Below, piece by piece: positions 23,009-32,228 of a stretch of DNA of 42,710 bases (within the stretch, counting starts at the first letter, position 1; every line of letters starts with the position of its first letter). This DNA comes from Bordetella parapertussis (GTDB lineage Bacteria; Pseudomonadota; Gammaproteobacteria; Burkholderiales; Burkholderiaceae_C). A program made the translations under genes and the position numbers. The notes beneath the pieces are model-generated. The model was given only the letters and a program-made list of their open reading frames with translations. It did not search any database and was not told where the DNA came from. Where the stretch lies: positions 1-42,710 of the forward strand of contig CAMATW010000024.1 of assembly GCA_945861305.1 (NCBI GenBank), given 5' to 3'.

Positions 23009-23238
23009 GCAAGAAACAAATAGAAGAAGTGGTTCGTCACAGCCTAGAGGTTTATTTCAAAGATTTGCGGGGCGAAGACCCCGATCAATTACACACTATG
23101 ATGATTCATGTGATGGAAAAACCTTTGCTTGATGTTGTGATGAAGCACGCTGAGGGAAATCAATCACGCGCGGCTGTGTGGCTAGGTTTGAATCGAAACA
23201 CCTTGCGCAAAAAGCTCACTGAACACAAATTATTGTGA
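23005..23238 (+). CDS. fis: nucleoid protein Fis
   Basis: A 77-residue DNA-binding protein, the short form typical of betaproteobacteria (enteric Fis has 98 residues). The C-terminal helix-turn-helix is NQSRAAVWLGLNRNTLRKKL. The N-terminal beta-hairpin arm of enteric Fis is reduced (MSKKQIEEVVRHSLEVYFKD). It likely bends DNA and adjusts transcription with growth. It overlaps dusB by four bases and is followed after 38 bases by purH, possibly on the same transcript. Confidence 0.93.
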   Translation: MSKKQIEEVVRHSLEVYFKDLRGEDPDQLHTMMIHVMEKPLLDVVMKHAEGNQSRAAVWLGLNRNTLRKKLTEHKLL

Positions 23239-23276
23239 ATACTGTCTTGCGCTAAAGCAGGCAGAAAAGGATTGCT

Positions 23277-24851
23277 ATGAAAGCCCTTATTTCCGTCTCT
23301 GATAAGACTGGAATTGTTGAGTTCGCCCAAGCTTTGCATCAGTTAGGTATTCAGTTAATTTCCACAGGTGGTACCGCTCAACTGCTGAGTGGGCAAGGCT
23401 TGCCCGTTCAAGAAGTGGCGGAGCTGACAGGCTTTCCAGAGATGCTAGACGGCCGAGTGAAAACCTTGCATCCCATGGTGCATGGCGGATTGTTGGCGCG
23501 CCGTGATATGCCCGCGCATATGCAAGCTTTGCAAGTGCACGGCATCGAAGCCATTGATATGTTGGTGGTCAATCTTTATCCGTTTGAGGCCACGGTGGCC
23601 GCTGCTGACTGCTCGCTGGAAGAGGCTATTGAAAATATCGACATTGGCGGCCCCGCCATGGTGCGCAGCGCCGCCAAAAATTGGAAACATGTAGCGGTCG
23701 TGACCGACGCGAGCCAATATGCAATGGTGCTCAACGAGTTGAAGCAAAAAAATGCACTGAGTGAATTGACCCGTTTTCAATTGGCTGTGAGTGCCTTCAA
23801 TCGAATCAGCCAATACGACGGTGCGATCAGCGACTACCTGTCATCCTTGGATTTATCCACCGATCAAAGAAGCATTTTTCCTGGCCAAGCCAACGGTCGG
23901 TTCATCAAGTTACAAGATCTGCGCTATGGGGAGAACCCCCATCAACTCGCTGCTTTCTATAGAGATACGCATCCAGCACCTGGATCCTTGGTGACTGCGC
24001 GTCAGTTGCAAGGCAAAGAGTTGTCCTACAACAATATTGCTGATGCAGATGCCGCATGGGAGTGCGTCAAGAGTTTCGATTCGCCTGCTTGCGTCATTGT
24101 CAAACATGCCAATCCTTGTGGTGTTGCATTGGCAGATGATGCATTGTCTGCCTACCTAAAAGCGTATCAAACCGATCCTACTTCTGCGTTTGGGGGCATC
24201 ATCGCTTTCAACTGTTCTGTCGACATAGCAACGGCGAAAGCCTTAGGTCAACAATTTGTTGAGGTGCTGATGGCGCCCTCATTCTCGGGTGAAGCTCTGC
24301 AATTGCTGCAAACCAAGGCCAATGTTCGGGTATTGCAAATCGGGCTACCCCCCGGCGGCAATGATGCTTGGTCTCAAGGCCTGAATGCAATCGATGTGAA
24401 GCGCATCGGTTCAGGATTGTTGATGCAAACTGCTGACAATCATTTGCTTCGATTAGAAGACATGCAAGTCGTGACTAAACTTCAACCCAGTCCAGCCCAA
24501 ATGCGAGATTTGTTGTTTGCTTGGAAGGTAGCCAAGTTTGTTAAGAGTAACGCCATTGTGTTTGCTGGTAACGGCATGACATTAGGTGTTGGTGCTGGGC
24601 AAATGAGTCGACTCGATTCCGCTCGTATGGCAGGCATCAAAGCCGGTAATGCCAAGTTGTCCCTCAAAGACTCGGTGGTAGCAAGCGATGCCTTTTTCCC
24701 TTTCAGGGACGGCTTAGATGTTGTGGTTGATGAGGGTGCTTCTTGCGTGATTCAACCAGGCGGTTCCATGCGGGATGCAGAGGTCATTGCAGCCGCTGAT
24801 GAGCGCGGTGTTTCCATGGTTTTTACGGGTGTGCGTCATTTCCGTCATTGA
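23277..24851 (+). CDS. purH: bifunctional AICAR transformylase / IMP cyclohydrolase
   Basis: A 524-residue enzyme for the last two steps of IMP synthesis. The N-terminal IMP cyclohydrolase domain (about 1-195) starts [20 protein letters not shown] and holds STGGTAQLL and [20 protein letters not shown]. The C-terminal AICAR transformylase domain carries [20 protein letters not shown] (catalytic Lys-His) and [26 protein letters not shown] lies seven bases before the ATG. Length and motifs are complete. The fis-purH order is typical of this bacterial group. Confidence 0.96.
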   Translation: MKALISVSDKTGIVEFAQALHQLGIQLISTGGTAQLLSGQGLPVQEVAELTGFPEMLDGRVKTLHPMVHGGLLARRDMPAHMQALQVHGIEAIDMLVVNLYPFEATVAAADCSLEEAIENIDIGGPAMVRSAAKNWKHVAVVTDASQYAMVLNELKQKNALSELTRFQLAVSAFNRISQYDGAISDYLSSLDLSTDQRSIFPGQANGRFIKLQDLRYGENPHQLAAFYRDTHPAPGSLVTARQLQGKELSYNNIADADAAWECVKSFDSPACVIVKHANPCGVALADDALSAYLKAYQTDPTSAFGGIIAFNCSVDIATAKALGQQFVEVLMAPSFSGEALQLLQTKANVRVLQIGLPPGGNDAWSQGLNAIDVKRIGSGLLMQTADNHLLRLEDMQVVTKLQPSPAQMRDLLFAWKVAKFVKSNAIVFAGNGMTLGVGAGQMSRLDSARMAGIKAGNAKLSLKDSVVASDAFFPFRDGLDVVVDEGASCVIQPGGSMRDAEVIAAADERGVSMVFTGVRHFRH

Positions 24852-24932
24852 TACAGATCAATTTGCCACGCTATTGACATAAAAGATTGATAACAATTAC
24901 TGTAAAATTTCCCGACATTAAAGGGGTTATTC

Positions 24933-25190
24933 ATGCGTGCCATCAAGCAAGCAAAAAAATTGATTGAAAAAAATCCAAATTCTGCTGTCGGACAAACGTT
25001 TTCCAAACTCATTCTTTCCCTAGAGTCCGATATAGAATTTTCAGTCAAGGATCTTTATGCCTTGGATACCGCTGAATTTGAATTGGCCATTGAAGTCTTG
25101 AAAGACTGGCGCATAGACCGGTTTTATATTGGTAAAGCAAAAGCCTTCGACATGGCCACTCATGCGCAGACTAGTTCTATAAAAAAATAA
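24933..25190 (+). CDS. small hypothetical protein
   Basis: An 85-residue soluble protein, MRAIKQAKKLIEKNPNSAVG at the start and then FSKLILSLESDIEFSVKDLY. It is mostly helical, has a basic N-terminus and an acidic centre, with no signal peptide, membrane segment or cysteine. The DNA has normal codon use and a clean start after AAAGGGG about ten bases upstream. I do not recognise a family. It sits between purH and a bidirectional terminator and is probably its own short transcript. Confidence 0.6.
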   Translation: MRAIKQAKKLIEKNPNSAVGQTFSKLILSLESDIEFSVKDLYALDTAEFELAIEVLKDWRIDRFYIGKAKAFDMATHAQTSSIKK

Positions 25191-25192
25191 AC

Positions 25193-25212
25193 GTTCTCTG
25201 CAAACAGAGAAC
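25193..25212. terminator. bidirectional intrinsic terminator
   Basis: GTTCTCTG-CAAA-CAGAGAAC is a perfect 8-base stem with a 4-base loop. On the minus strand it is followed by GTTTATTTTTTTATAG, a good U-tract that would end the hemL-outer-membrane-protein transcript. On the plus strand the T-run (GTTTTC) is weaker. It lies between the convergent genes ending at 25190 and 25229. Confidence 0.75.
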
Positions 25213-25228
25213 ACCTGTTTTCTTGGTG

Positions 25229-25735
25229 TCAGGGCGTGATTTTGTATTTCAGCTGAAAGCTGATGCCACCGTAAAGCTTGTCCTTTACGGTTGGGATGAT
25301 GGCTGTGTTCAGACCCCAGCGTTCACCTTCGAATGACACCATGGGCACCAGAGCAGGAAACCAGCCCCCTTGGTTAGCTCGCGGATAGCCATCAAAAGTG
25401 CCCAGCACAGCACCCAGTTTGAAGGACTCCCATCGCCACGGCATGACATACATGCCAAGGTAATTGGAGTGTTGGTGATCGCTGTTTTTAAAGCCGCCAG
25501 CGGTCAGCGAATAGGTTTCATTCAAGGCCCATTCAATTCCTAGGCCCGGGTTGGCGCTACGCAAGCCTTTCTCATGATCAAGGTGCAAGGTATAAAAACC
25601 TGCGTTAAGCCAAACTGCTTGGGGATGAGTTAGATTGGAAAAAGCCTCTGAAAAATCGCTGCCAGCTTGGGCAATGTTTGACGTGGCCATGAGGCAAAGC
25701 GCAACACACGCCAGTTTTGACGGCAGTCGAATCAT
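25229..25735 (-). CDS. outer-membrane beta-barrel protein, possibly PagP-like
   Basis: A 168-residue protein with a signal peptide ([20 protein letters not shown], then IAQA). Alternating aromatic strands follow: [40 protein letters not shown] and [40 protein letters not shown] and a C-terminal FQLKYKITP suggest a small eight-stranded barrel. The size and layout recall PagP lipid A palmitoyltransferases, but I cannot place the catalytic His-Asp-Ser with certainty. The ATG overlaps the hemL stop by four bases (ATGA), so it is coupled to hemL. Confidence 0.65.
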   Translation of the reverse strand: MIRLPSKLACVALCLMATSNIAQAGSDFSEAFSNLTHPQAVWLNAGFYTLHLDHEKGLRSANPGLGIEWALNETYSLTAGGFKNSDHQHSNYLGMYVMPWRWESFKLGAVLGTFDGYPRANQGGWFPALVPMVSFEGERWGLNTAIIPTVKDKLYGGISFQLKYKITP

Positions 25736-27027
25736 AAAGTGGCAAACGCCTCGGCCGCCGCTTGCACCGTGGCGGCGATGTCGTCTGCAGTGTGGGCACC
25801 GCTGACAAAACCGGCCTCGTACAAAGCCGGTGCAATGTAGACGCCACGATCCAGCAATCCGTGGAACAGTTGGTTGAACTTGGGGCTGTCGCTGGTCATG
25901 ACCTTGGCATAGTTTTGCGGCAACTCGGGCAGCAAAAAGAAGCCAAACATGCCGCCTTGACAGTCTGCGCTGAAGGGCACACCGGCTTTGGTAGCAGCGC
26001 CCTTGAGGCCATCTACCAAACTTTGGGTGCGGGCTGACAGCGCATCAAAAAAGCCAGGCTTGGAAATTTCTTTCAGGGTGGCCAAGCCGCAAGCGGTGGC
26101 GACCGGGTTGCCACTCAAAGTGCCCGCTTGGTAGACCGGCCCCAAGGGCGCCAGTTGTTCCATCACAGCGCGTTTGCCACCGAAGGCGGCCAGGGGCATG
26201 CCCCCGCCAATCACCTTGCCCAGCACGGTGAGGTCGGGCTCGAAGCCGGGGATGGATTTCGCGTAAACGCTTTGCGCACTGCCCAAGGCTACGCGGCAGC
26301 CGGTCATCACCTCGTCAAACACCAACAGCGCACCATATTGGCTGCACAGCTCGCGGCAGCGCTTCATGAAGGGGACACTGGCGCGCACAAAGTTCATGTT
26401 GCCGGCGATGGGCTCGATCATCAAGCACGCCAACTCTTTGCCGTGCAGGGCAAAGGCTTCTTCCAATTGGGGAATGTTGTTGAACTCGAGCACCAAGGTG
26501 TGTTGCACCACTTCGGGCGGCACACCGGCGCTGGTGGGGTTGCCAAAGGTGGCCAAGCCGGAACCGGCTTTCACCAAGAGCGCGTCGGCGTGGCCGTGGT
26601 AGCAGCCTTCAAATTTGATGATCTTGCTGCGGCCGGTGGCGCCACGGGCCAAACGCAAGGCGCTCATGCCGGCTTCGGTGCCCGAGCTGACCAAGCGCAC
26701 CATTTCCATCGAAGGCATCAACTTTAAGAGCGCTTCTGCGAGTTCAATTTCGCGCTCGGTAGGAGCGCCGTAAGAGAAGCCTTCGAGCACCGCTTTTTGC
26801 ACGGCCTCGACCACCGCGGGGTGGCCGTGGCCCAAGATCATCGGGCCCCACGAGCCGATGTAGTCGATGTAGCGCTTGTCGTTGGCGTCCCAAAAATAAG
26901 CGCCTTGGGAGCGTTTGACAAATCGCGGCGTGCCGCCCACGGCACGAAATGCACGAACAGGGGAGTTGACGCCGCCAGGAATGACAAGGCGTGCGCGGTC
27001 AAAAAGGGTTTGGTTCAGATCGGTCAT
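25732..27027 (-). CDS. hemL: glutamate-1-semialdehyde 2,1-aminomutase (HemL)
   Basis: A 431-residue PLP enzyme making 5-aminolevulinate, the first committed haem precursor. [20 protein letters not shown] is the N-terminal signature; [20 protein letters not shown] and [20 protein letters not shown] bind PLP phosphate. The catalytic Lys is in [20 protein letters not shown], and [20 protein letters not shown] follows. The length is typical. It lies 18 bases after the ThiD-like gene and overlaps the downstream outer-membrane gene. The DNA is GC-rich relative to its surroundings, in keeping with strong expression. Confidence 0.96.
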   Translation of the reverse strand: MTDLNQTLFDRARLVIPGGVNSPVRAFRAVGGTPRFVKRSQGAYFWDANDKRYIDYIGSWGPMILGHGHPAVVEAVQKAVLEGFSYGAPTEREIELAEALLKLMPSMEMVRLVSSGTEAGMSALRLARGATGRSKIIKFEGCYHGHADALLVKAGSGLATFGNPTSAGVPPEVVQHTLVLEFNNIPQLEEAFALHGKELACLMIEPIAGNMNFVRASVPFMKRCRELCSQYGALLVFDEVMTGCRVALGSAQSVYAKSIPGFEPDLTVLGKVIGGGMPLAAFGGKRAVMEQLAPLGPVYQAGTLSGNPVATACGLATLKEISKPGFFDALSARTQSLVDGLKGAATKAGVPFSADCQGGMFGFFLLPELPQNYAKVMTSDSPKFNQLFHGLLDRGVYIAPALYEAGFVSGAHTADDIAATVQAAAEAFATL

Positions 27028-27045
27028 GGTTTCAGTAAATAAAAA

Positions 27046-27978
27046 TCAATGTCGTGTTTGGTGGGCGGGCAAAGAAAAGTCGTCAGCTGTGGCAGCAGCA
27101 TCGTCGTCATCTTCAAACCCGCTGCCTTCGTCTACGCTGTGCGCCCAAAACAGCCGATCAGCAACTGCGTGTCCCATGCCTGGCCGAAAACCGGCGTCCA
27201 AGCTGCCATCGAGGTAACCAAGAGCCTCTGCGGCTGAAGCTTCCAAATCGTCACCCATGGCCAGCAACCCAGCCAAAGCTGCGCTCAAGGTGTCGCCGGC
27301 GCCAGTGAAGACCGCATCAAAGCGCTCAATGGTTTCGCTGACCATCACATTTAAGGGAGTTGCTAATGCATTTTCCATATGTTGGCCGCCCGTTTGGGGC
27401 ATGCCAGTAACAAACGTATAAGGAACACCTTTGTCTGCCGCGGCCTTGGCCAAATCTCTGGCGCTGGGGCTGCGGTCACTGCCCCATTCAGGAAGCAGCC
27501 AACGCCATAAAGTGCTGTGGTTTCCCACCAAAACCGTTGTTTGTGGCAACACCAATTCCATGAAAGCGTCTTGGTAGGCGTCGATGGGTTCATCTTGCCA
27601 CCAAGAAAGGCTTGGCATGTAGGCAACCACAGGTACATCGGCGTAGTCAGCGCAAATTTCAGCCACAGTGGAAAGAATATCAGGTGAGCCACAAAAACCA
27701 ATTTTGATCACTTGAACCGCAATGTCTTCCAAGATGGTGCGGGCTTGTTCATCGACAGCCTCATCGTCCATCGCGACATGGTCAAAAACCTCGGCGGTAT
27801 CGCGCACATAACTTCCTGTCGAGATCGCCAATACATGAGCGCCCACAGACGACATCGCCAAAATATCTGCGGTTAAACCGCCAGCGCCACTGGGATCGTT
27901 GGCATTGAAACACAGCACGCAGGGGTGCGCCATTTCCTCAGATTGGCCTTCATCAGGCAGGGGGTTAGGAGTGTTCAT
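27046..27978 (-). CDS. thiD: ThiD-like hydroxymethylpyrimidine/pyridoxine kinase
   Basis: A 310-residue ribokinase-fold kinase. The N-terminal motif reads CFNANDPSGAGGLTADILAM, a variant of the ThiD GxDPSGGAG motif. The C-terminal anion hole is AVFTGAGDTLSAALAGLLAM. ThiD enzymes usually have Cys in this GTGC position, while pyridoxal kinases and ribokinases have Asp, as here. The last ~40 residues are an acidic tail (EGSGFEDDDDAAATADD). It would phosphorylate HMP or a B6 vitamer. It is divergent from the rubredoxin gene (71-base gap) and lies upstream of the PLP enzyme gene hemL. Confidence 0.75.
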   Translation of the reverse strand: MNTPNPLPDEGQSEEMAHPCVLCFNANDPSGAGGLTADILAMSSVGAHVLAISTGSYVRDTAEVFDHVAMDDEAVDEQARTILEDIAVQVIKIGFCGSPDILSTVAEICADYADVPVVAYMPSLSWWQDEPIDAYQDAFMELVLPQTTVLVGNHSTLWRWLLPEWGSDRSPSARDLAKAAADKGVPYTFVTGMPQTGGQHMENALATPLNVMVSETIERFDAVFTGAGDTLSAALAGLLAMGDDLEASAAEALGYLDGSLDAGFRPGMGHAVADRLFWAHSVDEGSGFEDDDDAAATADDFSLPAHQTRH

Positions 27979-28049
27979 GTGCCATCTATAGAATCTGTTT
28001 CATTCTATGCCACCGCTCTCGCGGGTTTTACCTCATTAACCAGAAAGAA

Positions 28050-28223
28050 ATGACTGTGAACAAGACTTGGATGTGCTTGATTTGTGGATGGATTTACGAC
28101 GAAGCCACTGGTGCGCCTGAAGAAGGCATCGCACCAGGAACCCCTTGGGAGCAAGTACCTATGAATTGGACTTGCCCAGAGTGTGGTGCGCGCAAGGAAG
28201 ATTTTGAAATGGTACAAATCTAG
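28050..28223 (+). CDS. rubredoxin
   Basis: A 57-residue one-iron protein. The two Cys pairs that bind iron are in WMCLICGWIYDEATGAPEEG and NWTCPECGARKEDFEMV, with the conserved aromatic core (W, Y, W, F). Between them is GIAPGTPWEQVP. It would carry electrons in the cytoplasm, for example to a hydroxylase or an oxygen-stress reductase; no partner reductase is adjacent. The ATG at 28050 follows AGAAAGAA, a modest ribosome site. The rubredoxin/ThiD/HemL arrangement is common in Burkholderiales. It converges on the photolyase gene with a 13-base gap. Confidence 0.95.
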   Translation: MTVNKTWMCLICGWIYDEATGAPEEGIAPGTPWEQVPMNWTCPECGARKEDFEMVQI

Positions 28224-28236
28224 GCGATTAGCTGCA

Positions 28237-29721
28237 TCAGTCGTTTTTGTTTTTCACGACGCTATAGCGCATCAAGGTTTTCAAGCGGGCCTTGGCGTGG
28301 TCCACGATGGGAAATGGGTAAGTTTGGCCCAGCGTGACATTTGCTGCTTCCATGACCAAGGGCTTGGCCAACCAAGGGGCGTGAATGGCGTCGTTGGGCA
28401 GCTCTGCAAGTTGGGGTAAATAACGGCGAATAAATTTTCCCTGCGGATCAAATTTTTCGCTTTGACTGACTGGGTTGAAAATGCGAAAGTAAGGCTGTGC
28501 ATCGCAACCACTGGAACTGGCCCACTGCCAACCGCCATTGTTGGCAGCCAAATCAAAATCGATCAAATGCTGAGCGAAATACTGCTCGCCCCAGCGCCAA
28601 TCGATACCCAAGTCTTTCACCAAGAAACTGGCAACCACCATGCGTAAGCGATTGTGCATATAGCCAGTTTGGTTGATTTGCGCCATGGCTGCATCTACCA
28701 ATGGATAGCCTGTTCGCCCTTCACACCATGCAGCAAACAATTGTTTGGCCTCCTTGCCTGTTTCCCAATCAATCAAGTCATAAGCAGGTTTAAAAGATTG
28801 CTTTACCACCCGTGGGTGGTGGTGCAATATTTGGTGGTAAAAATCTCGCCAAATCAATTCGCCAAGCCATGTTTGAGCGCCCGAGTCCCCTTTGATTGCC
28901 AAAGGGTAAGCCAACCTCGCCAAGCGCCTGGTTGACACAGTGCCAAAGCGCAAATGCACACTCAGATAGCTCGGTCCTTTCACGCTGGGAAAGTCGCGGG
29001 TTTGCTGATAGTGGCTGATACGTTTGACAAAATCTTTAAGTAAAAGCTGTGCCCCACTTGCCCCAGGGTGTATGTGCAGCGCAGGTAAATCGACTGCTTC
29101 AAACCCAATCTCTTCTAGGCTTGGGATGGGACGCCGCAAAGCCGCAGGAATGGGTGCAAGCTGACCAGCTATAGGCTTGATTTGTTTTTCAGCCAAATCA
29201 GCAGCAGTGATTTTTTTAAGCCAATTATTTTTGTAAGGTGTAAAAACACCATAAGGCTGACCGGTTTGTGTCAAGATTTCGCTACGCTCAAACACCACAT
29301 GGTCTTTGAAGCTGACAAAAGAGGTGCCAAGGTTGGCAAGCGCACCTTTGACTGCTGTGTCCCGCATCAATGCATAAGGTTCATCATCATGGTGGGTAAA
29401 GACGGCTTGAACGCCAAGTTCTGTCACCAGTTGCTGCAAACACGAAATCGGTTCTCCGTGGCGCACCAAAAGCCCTGCCTGTTCGTGGCCTGACAGTTTG
29501 CGCAGTTGCTGGTCCATATCGAGCAAGCTGCCGTGGATAAATGCCACCCGCCGGTCATGGCGTGGAAGGGTTTCAAGGATGGCGGTGTCAAAAATAAAGA
29601 CGCAAAAAACTTGCTTGCTTCGAAGCAATGCATGGTGCAGTGCCGTGTGGTCATCCATGCGTAAATCGCGTCTAAACCACACCAGAGAGCGATCAAAAAA
29701 GTCCCGAGAGTCTGGCTTCAT
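28237..29721 (-). CDS. phrB: deoxyribodipyrimidine photolyase
   Basis: A 494-residue FAD enzyme that repairs cyclobutane pyrimidine dimers with blue light. The N-terminal antenna domain starts RSLVWFRRDLRMDDHTALHH. The FAD domain carries TWLGELIWRDFYHQILHHHP, MHNRLRMVVASFLVKDLGID and WRWGEQYFAQHLIDFDLAAN, then WQWASSSGCDAQPYFRIFNP, the most conserved photolyase stretch. The frame extends to GTG 29727, but AAAGGG fits ATG 29721. It is divergent from yqgE with only 22 bases between the starts, so promoters must overlap. Confidence 0.94.
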   Translation of the reverse strand: MKPDSRDFFDRSLVWFRRDLRMDDHTALHHALLRSKQVFCVFIFDTAILETLPRHDRRVAFIHGSLLDMDQQLRKLSGHEQAGLLVRHGEPISCLQQLVTELGVQAVFTHHDDEPYALMRDTAVKGALANLGTSFVSFKDHVVFERSEILTQTGQPYGVFTPYKNNWLKKITAADLAEKQIKPIAGQLAPIPAALRRPIPSLEEIGFEAVDLPALHIHPGASGAQLLLKDFVKRISHYQQTRDFPSVKGPSYLSVHLRFGTVSTRRLARLAYPLAIKGDSGAQTWLGELIWRDFYHQILHHHPRVVKQSFKPAYDLIDWETGKEAKQLFAAWCEGRTGYPLVDAAMAQINQTGYMHNRLRMVVASFLVKDLGIDWRWGEQYFAQHLIDFDLAANNGGWQWASSSGCDAQPYFRIFNPVSQSEKFDPQGKFIRRYLPQLAELPNDAIHAPWLAKPLVMEAANVTLGQTYPFPIVDHAKARLKTLMRYSVVKNKND

Positions 29722-29743
29722 CTTCACCCTTTAAAATAACCAA

Positions 29744-30349
29744 ATGACCCAAGATTTCGAGCCTATCAACCTTACGCATCATTTTTTGATCGCCATGCCT
29801 GGTTTGATGGACGAATCTTTCAATCGCAGCGTGGTTTACATGTGCGAGCACAGCGACCGAGGTGCTCTGGGCTTGATTATCAACAAACCCAGTACCTTGC
29901 GTATGCAAGACCTGTTCGAAAAGGTTGAGCTCAATTTGGGCCGTACTGATTTGATTGAAATTCCTGTTTTTCAGGGCGGCCCTGTACATACAGAACGCGG
30001 ATTTGTCTTGCATGAGCCCTTGTCCAGCACCATGACTGCTGCTGAGGCCAGCGAGGCCGCCTATGCCTCTACCTTGTCTATTCCAGGTGGCTTGGAGATG
30101 ACCACCTCCAAAGATGTACTCGAGGCCTTGTCCACCGGCGCTGGTCCCAAGCGAGTGCTCATCACCCTTGGGTACTCGGCGTGGGCGCAGGGACAGCTTG
30201 AGTCGGAGTTAGGTGAAAACAGCTGGTTGACTGTGCAAGCGGATCCACAGGTGATTTTTGACACACCCATAGATCAGCGTTATGACCGTGCATTGGCTCT
30301 TCTAGGTTTGCAAGCTTGGATGCTTTCACCTCAGGCGGGTCACGCGTGA
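29744..30349 (+). CDS. yqgE: YqgE/AlgH family protein (UPF0301)
   Basis: A 201-residue protein of the UPF0301 family. NLTHHFLIAMPGLMDESFNR and SVVYMCEHSDRGALGLIINK are the strongly conserved N-terminal motifs; VFQGGPVHTERGFVLHE and LITLGYSAWAQGQLESELGE follow. The biochemical function is unknown; in Pseudomonas the homologue (AlgH) affects alginate expression. It almost always precedes ruvX/yqgF. Here its TGA overlaps the GTG start of ruvX by four bases, beginning the unit yqgE-ruvX-pyrR-pyrB-pyrC'. Confidence 0.92.
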   Translation: MTQDFEPINLTHHFLIAMPGLMDESFNRSVVYMCEHSDRGALGLIINKPSTLRMQDLFEKVELNLGRTDLIEIPVFQGGPVHTERGFVLHEPLSSTMTAAEASEAAYASTLSIPGGLEMTTSKDVLEALSTGAGPKRVLITLGYSAWAQGQLESELGENSWLTVQADPQVIFDTPIDQRYDRALALLGLQAWMLSPQAGHA

Positions 30350-30765
30350 GTCTGGCGGTGTCCCAAACCGCAGCAACTGAGTTGCACTCTTTTTTGGCTT
30401 TTGACTTTGGACAACAACGCACCGGCGTTGCCTATGCTTCTCGCCTGCTGGGTCAAGCCAAGCCGCAAGCTACGGTCAATGGCTCGGGCCAAGCACGCTG
30501 GGCGTCTATCACCAAGCATATCGATGAGTGGCAACCTGACGCTTTGGTCGTGGGTGTGCCCTATCACCCCGATGGCGCAGCGCATGAAAACACCCTTCAC
30601 GCACAAAAATTTGCAAGGCAACTGCGGGGGCGTTACAACCTGCCAGTCTTTGAGGTAGATGAACGCTATTCAACCACCGAGGCACGCAGCCAAGGTGCTG
30701 TGGATGTGGATGCGGCTTCTGCATGTGTCATCTTGGATCAATTTCTGCGAAGCCTGAACCCATGA
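30346..30765 (+). CDS. ruvX: RuvX/YqgF nuclease (pre-16S rRNA processing)
   Basis: A 139-residue RNase H-fold nuclease, involved in maturing the 5' end of 16S rRNA. The first acidic motif is FLAFDFGQQRTGVAYASRLL; ALVVGVPYHPDG is the central motif; VFEVDERYSTTEARS carries the second acid (DER-S/T). The final Asp lies in VDVDAASACVILDQF. Start: GTG at 30346 overlaps the yqgE stop (GTGA); the longer frame from 30316 lies inside yqgE. The stop overlaps pyrR by four bases. Confidence 0.9.
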   Translation: MSLAVSQTAATELHSFLAFDFGQQRTGVAYASRLLGQAKPQATVNGSGQARWASITKHIDEWQPDALVVGVPYHPDGAAHENTLHAQKFARQLRGRYNLPVFEVDERYSTTEARSQGAVDVDAASACVILDQFLRSLNP

Positions 30766-31262
30766 ACACTGAATATTCATCACTTGATGCACAAGCGCTG
30801 TACCAACAGTTGTTGATGAGCTTGCAAAATACGCTTGCACCTGAGGCGCATTTGGTGGGTATCACCTCGGGTGGCGCTTGGCTGGCTGAGCGTTTGCAGG
30901 GTGACTTGGCCCGACAAGTTCCCTTTGGCATCGTGTCTTCCTCTTTGCACAGAGATGATTTTTCTCAGCGTGGCATGGCAGAAAGCATTGCCACCAAACT
31001 GCCCTTCGAGGTGGAAGGCGCCGTCATTTGGTTGATTGACGATGTGCTTTTCACTGGCCGCACCATACGCGCTGTGGTCAATGAATTGTTTGACTATGGT
31101 CGACCCAAAGCGGTTCATCTGGCGGTATTGGTGGATCGTTCAGGACGTGAGTTGCCTATTCAGGCTGATGTGGCAATCACCCATGTGGATTTACCTGCAG
31201 AGCAGACCTTGCGCTTGAAGCAAGACAGTCAAGGCCAATTTGCGTTTTCATTGGAAGGCTAG
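30762..31262 (+). CDS. pyrR: PyrR-type uracil phosphoribosyltransferase/regulator
   Basis: A 166-residue PRTase. The PRPP loop is VIWLIDDVLFTGRTIRAVVN; HLVGITSGGAWLAERLQGDL and VPFGIVSSSLHRDDFSQRGM complete the fold. In Gram-positives PyrR attenuates pyr mRNA. In betaproteobacteria it is usually seen as a UPRTase before pyrB, and a regulatory role is uncertain. I see no anti-terminator/terminator pair before pyrB. Start: ATG 30762 overlapping the ruvX stop (ATGA); the longer frame from 30723 lies in ruvX. It directly precedes pyrB. Confidence 0.9.
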   Translation: MNTEYSSLDAQALYQQLLMSLQNTLAPEAHLVGITSGGAWLAERLQGDLARQVPFGIVSSSLHRDDFSQRGMAESIATKLPFEVEGAVIWLIDDVLFTGRTIRAVVNELFDYGRPKAVHLAVLVDRSGRELPIQADVAITHVDLPAEQTLRLKQDSQGQFAFSLEG

Positions 31263-31265
31263 TCC

Positions 31266-32228
31266 ATGCTGTACAAACGCAACCCCCAACTGAACAAAAA
31301 TGGCGAACTCATCCATTTACTGTCCACCGAAGGTTTGTCGCGCGACATCCTGACACATATCTTGGATACGGCCACACAATTTGTTTCGCTAAGTGACCGC
31401 GATGTCAAGAAAGTGCCGCTGTTAAGAGGCAAGTCTGTTTTCAATCTCTTTTTCGAAAACAGTACACGCACCCGCACCACATTTGAAATTGCCGCCAAAA
31501 GACTCAGTGCAGATGTGTTCAATCTGGATATCGCCCGTTCTTCAGCCAGCAAGGGCGAGACCTTGCTCGATACCATTGCCAACTTGAGTGCGATGGCCGC
31601 TGATATTTTTGTGGTTCGCCACAGCGAGTCTGGCGCCCCCTACCTGATTGCCGAGCATGTGGCTCCCCATGTGCATGTTGTCAATGCAGGAGATGGACGC
31701 CATGCACACCCCACGCAGGGTTTGTTGGATGCTTACACCATTCGCCATTTTAAAAAGGACTTCTCTAACCTTCGTGTGGCGATCGTGGGGGATGTTTTGC
31801 ATTCCCGCGTGGCGCGGTCAGATATCCATGCATTCACTACTTTAGGGTGTGCAGAGGTTCGGGTGGTGGGGCCGCGCACATTGATTCCTTCGGACCTGTC
31901 CCAACTTGGCGTGAAGGTTTTCAACAGCCTCGAAGAAGGTATTCGCGATTGTGATGTGGTCATCGCTTTGCGCTTGCAAAACGAGCGCATGACCGGTGCT
32001 TTGCTTCCCTCTAGCCAGGAATATTTCAAGAATTTTGGTTTGACAACTGCTAGGCTGCAAGCCGCCAAACCCGATGCCATCGTCATGCATCCAGGGCCTA
32101 TCAACCGAGGCGTTGAAATTGAATCTGCGGTGGTGGATGGCCCACAAAGTGTGATTCTGAATCAGGTGACTTTCGGCATTGCTGTGCGTATGGCGGTGAT
32201 GTCTATCGTTGCGGGGAATGATGCATGA
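31266..32228 (+). CDS. pyrB: aspartate carbamoyltransferase catalytic subunit
   Basis: A 320-residue enzyme joining carbamoyl phosphate and aspartate in pyrimidine synthesis. The carbamoyl-phosphate motif is [33 protein letters not shown] and [20 protein letters not shown] bind substrate. [20 protein letters not shown] is the aspartate-side signature. No PyrI regulatory subunit is encoded here. Instead the stop overlaps the pyrC' start by four bases (ATGA). In pseudomonads this arrangement goes with a dodecameric PyrB-PyrC' complex, which is the likely form here. Confidence 0.95.
   Translation: MLYKRNPQLNKNGELIHLLSTEGLSRDILTHILDTATQFVSLSDRDVKKVPLLRGKSVFNLFFENSTRTRTTFEIAAKRLSADVFNLDIARSSASKGETLLDTIANLSAMAADIFVVRHSESGAPYLIAEHVAPHVHVVNAGDGRHAHPTQGLLDAYTIRHFKKDFSNLRVAIVGDVLHSRVARSDIHAFTTLGCAEVRVVGPRTLIPSDLSQLGVKVFNSLEEGIRDCDVVIALRLQNERMTGALLPSSQEYFKNFGLTTARLQAAKPDAIVMHPGPINRGVEIESAVVDGPQSVILNQVTFGIAVRMAVMSIVAGNDA

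Noticed and set aside
26128..26727. 199-codon plus-strand frame inside hemL
   Set aside because: It is antisense to hemL, with Gly/His/Ala-rich composition and no recognisable motif.
30766..31265. PyrR-type attenuator before pyrB
   Set aside because: pyrR and pyrB are separated by only three bases, and no anti-terminator/terminator hairpin pair with a U-tract is seen.
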